Positions 54,370-64,000 of a stretch of DNA of 64,000 nt are shown here, in pieces. Each line of letters starts with the position of its first letter. The first letter of the stretch is position 1. The stretch lies in NCBI GenBank assembly GCA_951230915.1, contig OX579635.1, positions 22,196,001-22,260,000 on the forward strand, written 5' to 3'. The position numbers and the translations under genes were made by a program. The DNA is from Antitrichia curtipendula. Taxonomy: Eukaryota; Streptophyta; Bryopsida; Hypnales; Leucodontaceae. The notes beneath the pieces were generated by a model. The model was not told where the DNA came from and did not search any database. It worked only from the letters and a program-made list of their open reading frames with translations.

Positions 54370-54960
54370 TTAGCAAAAATTCCGTTTCCTTGGCTAGCAA
54401 AAATCCCGTTTCCTTGGTTAGCAAAAATCCTGTTTCTTTAGTCTAGCAAAAGCCAGTTCCTTAGATAGCCAAAAAAAGTCCAGTCTTCCTTTAGAAACCG
54501 AAAACCCAGAACCAGACCCCCGTTTAGTTACAAGGCAGGATTCAGTCACAGGGGTCGTCCAGTCACTGGGTGGGTTCAGTCACAGGGGTCGTCTAGTCAC
54601 GGGATTGGGGGCTCAGTCATAGGAGTTGTCCAGTCACGAGGTTGGGGGTTTAGGGTTAAACGTAGGAATAAAATCTTAGAGTTGAATCTAGGAGTAAAAA
54701 TTTAGAGTTAAATTAGGAGTAAAAACTTAAAGTTAAAAATAGGGATAAAACCTTAGGATTAAAATTAGGAGTAAAAACTTAGAAGTAACCGTAGAAGTGA
54801 AACCTAGAGTTAAACGTAGGAGTAAAATCTTTGAGTCGAATCTAGAAGTAAAAATTTAGAGTTAAATTAGGAGTAAAAACTTAGAGGTAACCATAGAGGT
54901 AAAACCTTAGAGTTAAATCTAGGGGTAAAAATTGAGAGTACAATTAGAAGCTAGAAATCA
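54370..54960. repeat. Cluster of three short tandem repeat families in the solo LTR
   Basis: About 25-bp GTTTCCTTGGTTAGCAAAAAT units, then GTTCAGTCACAGGGGTCGTC units, then about 30-bp GTAAAAACTTAGAGTTAAA units. Confidence 0.6.
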
Positions 54961-55293
54961 TAATAAAATGTAAGCTTAGGGTTAGCCATAAAGTTCCAGC
55001 TTCCGAAAGAAGTGTTCAACTTCAAAAGGTAGTCTTAGAGATTATGGAAGGAACGTAAGGGTTCCCCTTTTCCGTAGTTAGGAACGTTAGAAATGACGCC
55101 GACCACCCAGCCAAACCTAGATATAGGATAGGTAGTTAGGGAATTAGGAATCGCCATCACCTTTGATCATCGCAGTCAGCTTGTTAATTACCCATGCATT
55201 TCTAGTAGTATTCGCTGCCATCCACGACACTTAGAAAATGTTAGTACAAAAAGATCCATTGCTTGGAAGGCACAGTGGACCGCACTTACAACA

Positions 55294-55298
55294 CCCCC
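55294..55298. repeat. Right target-site duplication of the solo LTR (CCCCC)
   Basis: CCCCC directly after CAACA. Confidence 0.45.
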
Positions 55299-56220
55299 AT
55301 ATATTTAAAAGGTGGATAAAGGCATAGAACCTAGTCGATATTCGCCCGATTACCGAGGGTGGGTAATCTTGCGCCCACACACCCCAGCAATCAAATGCCC
55401 CCCCCAGCCTTGGAGCGTGGAGGACTTCCCACCGCTCTCTCTTCCGCCCCCGATGCCGGAGAGAAGACCAAGGAAAGGTAGTCTATTTGCAGGAGAATCC
55501 AGTAAAGAAGAACGAAATAAGACATGCTGCTCCTCCTCTCACGTGCCAGAGGAATGGTGGTCGGCTTGGTCCGAAGAACTCTTTGACAGCATGTTTCAAA
55601 TCTATCCCCCGAGACGCGCAAAAAGGCAATCAAAATTCTTATCTATCTAGCCAATCTTCTCTCGTGCGTAGTGCCGAGACACGGAGGTATTACTGTCTTA
55701 GAGAGCTAATCGCTCTTTTGCCATCCCAGCCCTCCTGTCAGTGGAATTTCAGAAGGAAAGACTTACACCAACCAATATCAAAGGCTCCATCCTTTCTGCC
55801 CTACAGGAACATGCTAGAGACACACTGCGGGATCCAATCTCCTTAGATGAATGGGATATGATCTCTTGGTTTGGGCGATGGGACAGCCTAGGCGACGCGT
55901 AGGAGCTTACGCTTCTAGCAATCATCAGAGTTCCGGAGAACTCAAAGGTCTTGAAGAAGGTACCCTGGCTGTGGATGGACTCCTCCTTTATATCCACGCT
56001 CAACCCAAGCCAAGGTAGAGTTAAAGCAAACGTCCTCTTGAAGGACTCAGCAGCCCTTTACGATCCAGATTTAGATGAAGGGGACTGGCAGCCGGGTCAG
56101 CAAGCCTCTTCACGTCCCGCATCTAAACGAGTTAAGCTAGCAGGCCCAGGTTCATTGAAATCGACCTCAGTGGCAATGGAGATGTCCACAACGGACGAAC
56201 AACCCCCCCGAGTATTATGA
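55299..56220 (+). pseudogene. L1 LINE ORF1, 3' part
   Basis: Continuation of ORF1 after the solo LTR: VDKGIEPSRYSPDYRGWV, a proline-rich WSVEDFPPLSLPPP segment, and the C-terminal part from about 55951 ending EMSTTDEQPPRVL. Several frame changes lie between. The TGA stop overlaps the ORF2 ATG (ATGA at 56217-56220). The original ORF1 would be about 3.05 kb without the insertion. Confidence 0.6.
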
Positions 56221-59200
56221 TGGACACCCTCATAAAACTAGCGACCCTAAACATTCGTAGAGCGGAGTCGGCTCCCATGGTTCTCAAAAACAAGTCCACA
56301 TCAGAAGAATGTTCGAGCGCATGTCAGATTCCGCAGAAATTCTGCTTCTTCAAGAGCATTGGATGTTGGAGGAGAGATGCGCACGAAGATGTCACAGTCT
56401 CCCATTCCAGGGAGGTATCAGAGCTTGGAACTTGGCACTGCGCAACCAAGGGGCGGTCGAATGCTGGAGAGCCGGTACCGTGATCCTCATTTCTAAAACC
56501 TAGAAGGAAGAGTTACAAATCAAACAATCCTAAGAGCAAGCAGAGCTCAGTCCATCTCGTTAAAAACAGATTCGGGTAAAATTTTAACGATAATCAATGT
56601 GTATGCCTCCACCTCTTCCTCCAGTAGGTCTGAATTATGGCGATCCTTAGTGGACGCAAATTTAGCAGGAGACTTCTTCATTCTAGCGAGAGATCTGAAC
56701 ATGGTGGAGAAAGAGGTGGACAGAACAAGGAACTCTCTCACATGTACCACCCCAAACAGGCTCGAGATGGCAGCATGGACGCGGCTGCTGAACCACTACG
56801 GACTAGTGGATTCTTGGGAGCAGGACCTTTTCCATCATAGCACAGATCTCAAATATACTTGGGACAATAGCCGAAAGGGAGCGGCTCACCGTTTGGCTCG
56901 AATAGACAAGATATACATATTGTCCACGCTAGTCGAGCAAGGCGGCAAGCTCACCATACACCCGATAATCAAAATTTCAGATCGCGCTCTGGTCCAGCTC
57001 AAGATGTTCTTAGCAGGGAATAAACGACAAAAACAGGACCTCTTCCGATATAGCGCCCTTACGAGACAAGAAGACCGGGATAGATTGATCAAAGCCTGGA
57101 AAGGAGACACCTCGACAGATCAGGCTCAGTCCAAAATGGATTGGATCTCACAGGCGCAAAGCATAGCTTGCTCCAAAGCAGTTAAAATTCAGAAGGAAGC
57201 ACAGCTCTCCCGACATAGAGCAGAAAACAGGTCGCTCAGATTAATTAGGGAGGCAGAGCGGGTCTTACAAGCTTCCCCCGAAGATTCAGAGGCAACCGCT
57301 TGCTTCAATGCAGAAAAATCAAAGCTGCAGCACCTCACATTAGAAGCCCTGGAAACACAATACCATATGGTTTCTTCCAAGTGGCTCAAAAATGGAGAAC
57401 GCTGTACCAAGGAATTCTTTAACGTATTCAAGGACACTCAAAGAAAGATCAGCATTCCTCAACTACATGTGGGAGACAACCTCATTACGGAGCAGCAGTC
57501 AAAGCTCAAAGCTATTACGGAATATTACCAGGCTTTATACCAGATAGAGTGGGATACTCCAGAGGTCATATGAGCGTGAGGCAAAGTTATGCAAAGCATC
57601 CCCTAAGACGTCTCGACACGCCACAACAGGGGGCTTCAAGGCGAGGTTTCGATGCAGGAATTCAGAGAGGCCATAATCGACCTTACCTCGGGTCACCCGC
57701 CGGGAGACGATGGCATCCCGACGGATTTCTTTAAAGCCTGCTCAAAGGAGGTTGAGCAGGATTTACTAGCAGCAGTTAGAGAAGCGCTACGAGAAGGGGC
57801 ACTTACGCCGCAACACAATCGTGGCATCATAACGCTCATCCCAAAAGGAGGAGACGGTACCTTAATTAAAAATTTCAGAACAATCACCCTCCTCTCCTCC
57901 TTTTACAAAATTGTGGCAAAAATCTTAGCTCGGAGGTTACAAATCATCCTTCCGGACATCATTCGTCCAAATTAGATAGGATACGTGAGAGGTAGAAGCA
58001 TCATCGATAATATTTTTCTTGCACAAGATTCGATGAGATATGCCGAGGAAACTGGCCAGAACCTCACATTGCTCCTCCTCGACTTCAAGAAAGCCTTCGA
58101 CAGAATATCCTAGCCCTTCATGAGGGATGTAATGCAAACCAGAGGTTTTCACCTAGAATTTATCACAGGAGTGATGTCGTTATACGCGCATCCTTCCTCC
58201 TCGGTATTAGTGAACGAGGAACTAGGTCAGGAATTCAATTTGTCAAGATCAGTCCGACATGGATGCCCCCTAGCCCCATTTTTTTTTATTGTAGTATTCG
58301 ACTCCTTAGGCTTCATGTTTGAAGATCCTAGATATGGGATTCAAGGGTTCCGCCTTCCATACGGAAAAAGAGTAACAAATGCAGCTTTTGCGGATGACGC
58401 TTCTCTCTACGTTCAAGGGTCAAAGAACAATCTACAGAGAGTTAAAGCATTATTAGAACTTTTCTGTTTAGCCTCGAGATTTAAAGTCAACTGGGAGAAA
58501 TCAAGCACTATATGGGCCTCAAGGAACCCTCGACGGTTTAATTGGGGGCAGGATTTTGGATTAACTTGGGTCCCAGAGGAAGAAGGAGTTCGTTACCTGG
58601 ATCCCTTAGTAGGCTTTAGGCTTCCAAAAGATGCAAATATGGAACCTCTCCTAGACTTGCTCAAAAAGAAGCTGCGCAGCTGGGCTTCGAAGATCGTCTC
58701 GCAAGCAGGCCACGTTCTCATCTGTAACGAGGTGCTACTGGCAACCTATTGGTACATCGCCGCGTGTTGCGGCTTATCCCCCAAAGTATGCGATAAAATC
58801 AGAGGCTTGATCACTCAATAATTATCTTTGGACAGGCAAAGAGGGCAACAAGACACCAGCTCGTGTCCAGTGGGCAACATGCATTCTCCCTATAGAGGAG
58901 GGAGGCCTAGGGTTGATTGATCCGTTTCTACAAACCCAAGCGCTACTAGCGAAGCTGGTAGTGAGGAGTTTATCATCAGGAGGGGATCCATGGAAAATCC
59001 TAATGAGACACCGCATAGATCAGGGGAGACCATTGGCAGATTCCAAATGGCATAGATCCCCGACATGGCTGCTGTTTAGCAAGGGACTGAAAGCAGATAA
59101 CCACTCGCCTCTTGTCACGGCCTGTGTGAAAGCTTTCATTGCTGTCAGGAAGAATCTAATCCAAAGACAACCTCAGATTCTGTCGGAGATTTTACGACAG

Positions 59201-60517
59201 CCTATATTCAGTAACCCTCTCATACTAAAAGCAAAGAATCTACCTCTGGGCAAAGGCCCAAACATTGGGCTACATCTATGGGCAAAAGAGGGATTAACGC
59301 AGGTGAAACATTTTTGGAGCAAGGACAGGAGAGACTAGATCTCAGGTGAAGAAATACAGAGAAAATTGCCCAAGAAGGGAGCGGTCACGGAGAACAGGAG
59401 AATGAGACGGATTAAATTAATTAATCACATTCCGTGGGAGCCTAGATCTTTCCCTCTCAGAGGCAACACAGGCTGGTTCAAGGAGAAAAGAAGCCCTTGG
59501 ATCTTTTTTCACGATCAGACATCTGGAGAAGCAGTAAGCTTCTCCACGAAGCCAAGATTGGAGCTATTAATAAAAGACGACATACAACGCCCTTTCCTAA
59601 ACACAGACATGAGCCCGGTGAGAGTGTGTCGGTGGTCAACTTAAGTCAGGGGGTTCACAGAATGCAACCCTCAAACACCCTTGTCAGCTTCTGACTCGGT
59701 GTGGCATTTTAAAAATGCCAACCTTTAGGACTTACCATGGGATCCTAGAGAGTGGAATTGGGGCAAGCAGGTGTGTTTTAACACAGAGCCCTTTTTTGCG
59801 TACACGGTGAGGAGAGGGTACGCCATGAGGCTGAGAAATAAACTTGAAGTCTCAATAGGGACACAAGCGATGATCAATCAGAATCTCACCCGGAACTTGA
59901 GACTTTTTACATACAAACTGCTTTGGCATCAGACACGCCCCCGCAAGCCAACGATGTTACTCTGGCAGATCCTTAACAAAGGGGTTGTCACAGGAGAGTA
60001 GTTGGCACCGCGGATTCCACCGGCAGCGAAGGGATGCCCCCTTTGCGGTTACTAGCTTGAAACTTCTAAGCATTTGTTTTGGCATTGTAAATTCTCGATT
60101 TAAATCTGGACCAAGGTTAATCTTTTTAGCAGTCCCTTTCGAGTTCCCCATATACGTCATTTTATGGATGTTATTATGGATAGGATTAGCTATCATAATA
60201 GTGTCAGTCTTGACAAATATACGTATGCCTATCAACCCTGGGACATTCTTAGGTCTTTCATTGTTTGGCATACCTGGGTTGAGAGATATAATGTTTGCTA
60301 TGGCACCCTAGACTTCAACGTCAACAGAGTGATAAAGGTTGTCTGGACCTCCACGGTCCACACGGGCATGGCCATTAGACAGGACTTGAGGTCTAGGATT
60401 AAGAACGTTGAGAAGTGGGATGTGATTCAGACCGCTTTCAAGTTACTTTGGTCCCCGATGTTTTATCACCTTAGACTCAAACATCAATTGTCAGTTTACT
60501 CTCCCCTAGGAGCTTAA
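56217..60517 (+). pseudogene. L1 LINE ORF2 (APE endonuclease, reverse transcriptase, zf-RVT)
   Basis: About 1,434 codons. The APE-type endonuclease starts LIKLATLNIRR, with ILLLQEHWM (near 56338), ILARDLNMV where the family has Gly-Asp (near 56680) and AHRLARIDKIYI. The RT has GHPPGDDGIPTDFF (near 57690), DFKKAFDR (near 58080), RHGCPLAPFFF (near 58256) and the catalytic FADD (near 58388-58399). The tail has the zf-RVT region GCPLCG...SKHLFWHCKF (near 60033-60090) and a C-terminal block to 60517. It nicks DNA and primes reverse transcription at the target. Frames change near 56310, 57575 and elsewhere; stops such as TAG at 57973-57975 and 58111-58113 fit C-to-T or G-to-A changes. Confidence 0.85.
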
Positions 60518-60900
60518 TTTGTAATTGTTTTTTGCTTTTATATGAAGGGGCTCTATGCCCCTGCCCAGCCGCATTGGCTTTCATAGCAAGAAAGCCTGAA
60601 GGTCAGGGCGAGGAGTAAGCGACCGCACAGCAATGGAAGCGAGAGAGCGAGCAAGGCCACGACATCCGACGACAACCACGAAGATCAACTCCCCAAGCGA
60701 GGAAGCGGTTTAGGCCATGAAGGGCAGCATCCGTTAGGGCACTGGTGCCTGGAGGCCCATTCTTCTTTAGTAGTTTTGTGTTTTGTTTTGATGTTTCCTA
60801 ATTCACTGAAACTGCTGAGATATGTTAAGTCCATCCATGCATGGCTGTTGTAATTTATTTGGGGCCCTTGGATGCCCATGAAGTTATGGGAAAAAGTGAA
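60518..60900 (+). other. Presumed 3' UTR of the LINE
   Basis: Follows ORF2. Contains GGGGCTCTATGCCCCTGCCC and later GGGGCCCTTGGATGCCC. No poly(A) tail or target duplication was found, so the 3' end is uncertain. Confidence 0.4.
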
Positions 60901-62126
60901 CTAAGTACCCACCCACTAACTTAAGCTTACATGGTTGCACAAGAAGAATTATTTCCACTTTCACCTCCTATTCAGAGGATTGCTTCCCTAATTTACTTAC
61001 AAGTTCAAAGCATAATTGAACTAGAAGTTATGAGTGTTGAATGGAACTAGTAGTTAGTGAGGAGGCTGGGTTAATTTGAGAACATCGGAAATTGGCATGT
61101 CTATGAATGCATATGCTTGAAGAAGTTGCAAGAAACTGCTTAGGAAATGAACACATTAAATTCTGTACATGAAGAGCAAAATTTTGGGGTCAATGCATGG
61201 TTGGATTTATGTGTTTTGTGTGAATGAAGGGTACTAAAATTATTGGTGAAGGTGCAAATTAACCTTCTTGAGGTCTCAATTGCAAATTTTAGTGGATGTT
61301 TGGTGTGAATGAGGTGTATTGGACTTGTTCGTTAAGGCCCAATTTAGGCCATTTGGGGCCTCTAAATGCACATTTGAGTTAGATTTTGGCCGTGGAAGTT
61401 ACCCTAAGTTACTTGAATGTTTGATTAGATGATTGAGGGATGTTCAAGAAGTATTTTGGAAGAAATTCAAGTGTGCTACCTCCGATTGATTTAGGGCTTG
61501 GAGGCCAAATTGGCTTATTTCAATTACTTGGATGTTCACTGCTCGGAAAGGTTTAGGTTCCCATACACTCTCTCCCAATCAACTCTAGGATTTTCTTTGC
61601 CTCATGGTGAAAAAGCCTCCTATCCTCTCATAATGTAAATAGGTAATGGTATTATTATAATAAGGCCATATTTGTTATATTGAGACTTTTTGCAGATTTT
61701 GAAACAGAATGTTAGTTATTGGAAAATTCATTTAAAAAAATAGTTACTAAAACCAAAAATAAACAATGCTAAAATTTTGATTCTATAATGAAATTTTAAA
61801 AGTTGTTGTTGTTACCTATTTATAAAAAAATACTAGTAAAGAAAAAAAATTGTTTATTGTCGAGTCAAGGATAAAAATGAGTGCAAAAAGTCTCAATTTA
61901 ACGAATATGTCCATTAATTTGGTTGGCTAGCTAGGTTACTTTGACAGATAATCAAACAAAGTGCACTTACACTTGCTAGAAAATTGTAGTGTTTGCATGA
62001 TGTTTGGTAGCTTTAACTAGGCATTGTATGATTATCTAAAAGCTTATGGTTTGCTCTACTTTAATGCTATAGTAGTTTATTCCAAAATTTTGTAATGCCT
62101 AAGTTTGGTTTTGAAACAAGTGTTTT
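60901..62126. other. AT-rich spacer, nothing recognised
   Basis: No coding motif, terminal repeat or tandem array. Confidence 0.4.
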
Positions 62127-62684
62127 GATCCCTAAAGGACCGGGGCACATTTTGGGATTAAATTGTCAATGGAAAATTTATTTATTTTTAATAGATATTC
62201 AACCATATAAACTTATAGTAGACTATTATGTAAATGAGTGAAAAAAAAATTTAGAAAATTTGACTGAACGGATTGATAGATTATAGCATTTAAAGTTTGA
62301 AGGTTTTTTTTTTCCAACCCTACATGATAGGCTCAACAAACTTTAATTGCTCCTAGAGTGACATTTTGCACTAAACATGGGATTTTCTTACATTTGCATC
62401 TTATGTTATGTTAATTACATACCTACCAAATTTCAAAGGTAGAAGAATGTTTTTGCACAAGTTATCTAAGGTTACATGCATTAATACCTTATCTAAAAAA
62501 GTTTGGACATCATAACTTTTGGTCAAGGCACCTGATCAGAAAAAAAAACTATAGTTCCAACAAGGTAGTATATATCTACACCTTGTGTCAAATTTGAAAA
62601 AGATTTGTTCAAAATTGACTTTGAAAAAACCTATCCAAATTTTCAATTGGTTATTCAAAAACCACTTGGTCTTTTAGAGGTTAA
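62127..62684 (+). mobile_element. MITE-like element, CCCTAAAG family, copy 4
   Basis: Starts GATCCCTAAAGGACC and ends GGTCTTTTAGAGGTTAA, an inverted pair. Core AAAATTTGACTGAACGG and TTATAGCATTTAAAGTTT at 62205-62302. Its second half matches 830-1240. Confidence 0.45.
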
Positions 62685-62858
62685 TACGGCATATCTATTT
62701 TAACAATGTTGAAATGTACTTTCCACAATCACTTGAGTGGCATCCCAATAATTTAGGTGAGTTTCAAACTTATAGTAGGGTTGTGAGTTCTAAATGATTT
62801 TTTTGTATACATTCTTGGTAGAAACTTTACCTTGACAATAATTGGGACCTCATATTCC

Positions 62859-63780
62859 TTAATCCCTAAAAAACAAAATTATGTTTTTTGGCAACATATC
62901 AATTTAGGATAGCTTACTACGAATGGGATTTTTATTTTTTTCTTAAGAATTTCCACACAACATATAGACAAGGTTTTTCTTTAAGGCCCAACAATTATTA
63001 TAGCTTTTGACTACATGGTTAAAAAGTTATTGTATGCTATGTAATTTTTTTCTATACCAAGCAATCCGGGTAAATTTTAAAAATCACTTTTTTCATAAAC
63101 AAAAAGTTGAAATTCTTTTTTTAGATTTATATATACATGGAAAGCTTTTAATCATTCCATTTTGATTAATGAGATTAAAGTTATGAGGAATTTCAATTTT
63201 AGAGAAGTTATGGATTCTCTACTCTTAAATAAACTCTAAAGTCCTTTATAAAACTCAATTTTCAATATTTTTGGAAAAAAATAAAACCATAGGATGTAGA
63301 TTGTTTATTACAACATTTCAACCATTGGAATTGGAATTTTTCAATTCCATAACTAAATTTTTAACAATTTAATATTTTGAATCACTTTCTATTTCTCTCT
63401 ACTTACTACTTTTTTCCTATATGTTGTATAATTCCAAATGATTTAAAACTTTTCAAGCATGTAGCCAACTTGCCTTGAAGAATGAATCCAAAAAAGCAAC
63501 ACCAACATGGACATTTTTTTCATACAAATGTAACCTTGTGAAGTGCAGCTACCTTATTTTTTCACAGAGCCACAATTTTTTTTTTTGTTAATTCAAACAC
63601 TAATATCTTGCAATCCACATGGTGAAAATTCATAAAAAATTTCCACATCTTCTCAAACTAGATCCTATGGTTACATGTGTCCAAAAATGTTGTTTTTCTT
63701 CTAAATTTTGGTACTTGTATTAGAAATGACAATTTTTGAGCGTTTTTGGTGAAAACGTTGTCAAGAACTTTAGGAGTTAA
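62859..63780 (-). mobile_element. MITE-like element, CCCTAAAA family, copy 5 (inverted)
   Basis: Plus-strand ends are TTAATCCCTAAAAAAC and GAACTTTAGGAGTTAA. The family core lies in reverse orientation at 63590-63690. It is longer (922 bp) than the others, so it may hold an insertion or be two fused copies. Confidence 0.4.
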
Positions 63781-64000
63781 CTTGGTGAATTTCAATATGC
63801 CAAAAATTTCCAAAGTACAAAAATTGGGGCTTTTGACATCTCAAATGGGTTTTAATCCTTCAAAGTTCTATTGTGCCTATACAAGACAAAGAGTGGATTT
63901 TGGATAAGCTCCTGTAGTTTCAATATTTGTCATGATTTTTCGAAACTTTTTGAAAAGATAGAAAATACATTAATTTTTTGGAAATATAGTTTTTTAAATT

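Larger units (their letters stand above)
52253..55293 (+). mobile_element. Candidate 3,041-bp solo LTR inside LINE ORF1
   Basis: Begins TGTGAGTTCC and ends CTTACAACA (TG...CA), flanked by CCCCC on both sides, and it replaces coding sequence that continues at 55299. A TATTTAAGG promoter-like box is at about 53520-53529. Several short tandem families follow: ACGGCGAAGCTTTGAAC variants (about 53983-54210), TTCCTTGGYTAGCAAAAATC units (54370-54470), CAGTCACAGGGGTCGTC units (54540-54640) and GGAGTAAAAACTTAGAG units (54660-54960). No protein-coding region is present. Orientation is from the promoter-like box. Confidence 0.55.

Noticed and set aside
1..64000. rRNA, tRNA or intact host genes
   Set aside because: None were recognised on either strand apart from the tRNA-like relic and the COBW fragment.

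Overview
The window is repeat-rich nuclear DNA from a eukaryote of the green (streptophyte) lineage. I see no intact host gene. The lineage call rests on TTTAGGG-type telomeric repeats inside the sequence, a chromodomain Ty3/gypsy element, an L1 LINE with a DUF4283-like ORF1 and a zf-RVT tail, a BED-DUF659-hAT transposase, and a fragment resembling the plastid COBW GTPases of plants. A charophyte alga or an early land plant would fit, but the sequence alone cannot fix the species.

Layout. 1-703: two head-to-tail right ends of a hAT-type element with AGTCCGCGCC repeats. 704-5593: AT-rich spacer with a 237-bp MULE-type MITE (2973-3209), a TTAACCCCTAAA-ended MITE (3856-4440) and degenerate repeats. 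5594-22638: one chromovirus insertion expanded to LTR-int-LTR-int-LTR-int-LTR (three internal regions, four 320-bp LTRs, 5575-bp period), flanked by an imperfect 5-bp target duplication. It lies inside the N-terminal zinc-finger region of a decayed Helitron Rep-helicase gene, the rest of which runs 22644-26652. 26653-32574: AT-rich, non-coding. 32583-48852: a 16,270-bp hAT-type transposon with a perfect 8-bp target duplication (CTACAATG) and 10-bp inverted ends (CAGGGTTGTC). It carries a transposase gene, a protein-kinase-like gene and a RING-H2 gene. 48861-60900: an old L1 LINE whose ORF1 is split by a candidate 3,041-bp solo LTR, with a COBW GTPase gene fragment just upstream. 60900-64000: AT-rich DNA with two more TTAACCCCTAAA-type elements.

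Most notable system: the 16-kb hAT element. Each of its three genes has a TATA-like box with a GGACGG/CCGTCC minisatellite immediately upstream, and a fourth array forms the right subterminal region. The arrays have different unit lengths (19, irregular, 20 and 12 bp) but share one core, which suggests selection for a protein-binding core, perhaps for the transposase. All three genes are interrupted only by in-frame stops explainable as C-to-T changes, so the element looks recently silenced rather than anciently decayed.

Second: the chromovirus array records its own history. The outer LTRs differ at seven sites and both inner LTRs are the same left-right recombinant of them, so the array grew by unequal recombination after insertion. 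All three copies share a premature stop, a frameshift and a catalytic Glu-to-Lys change in integrase, so they were amplified from an already defective element.
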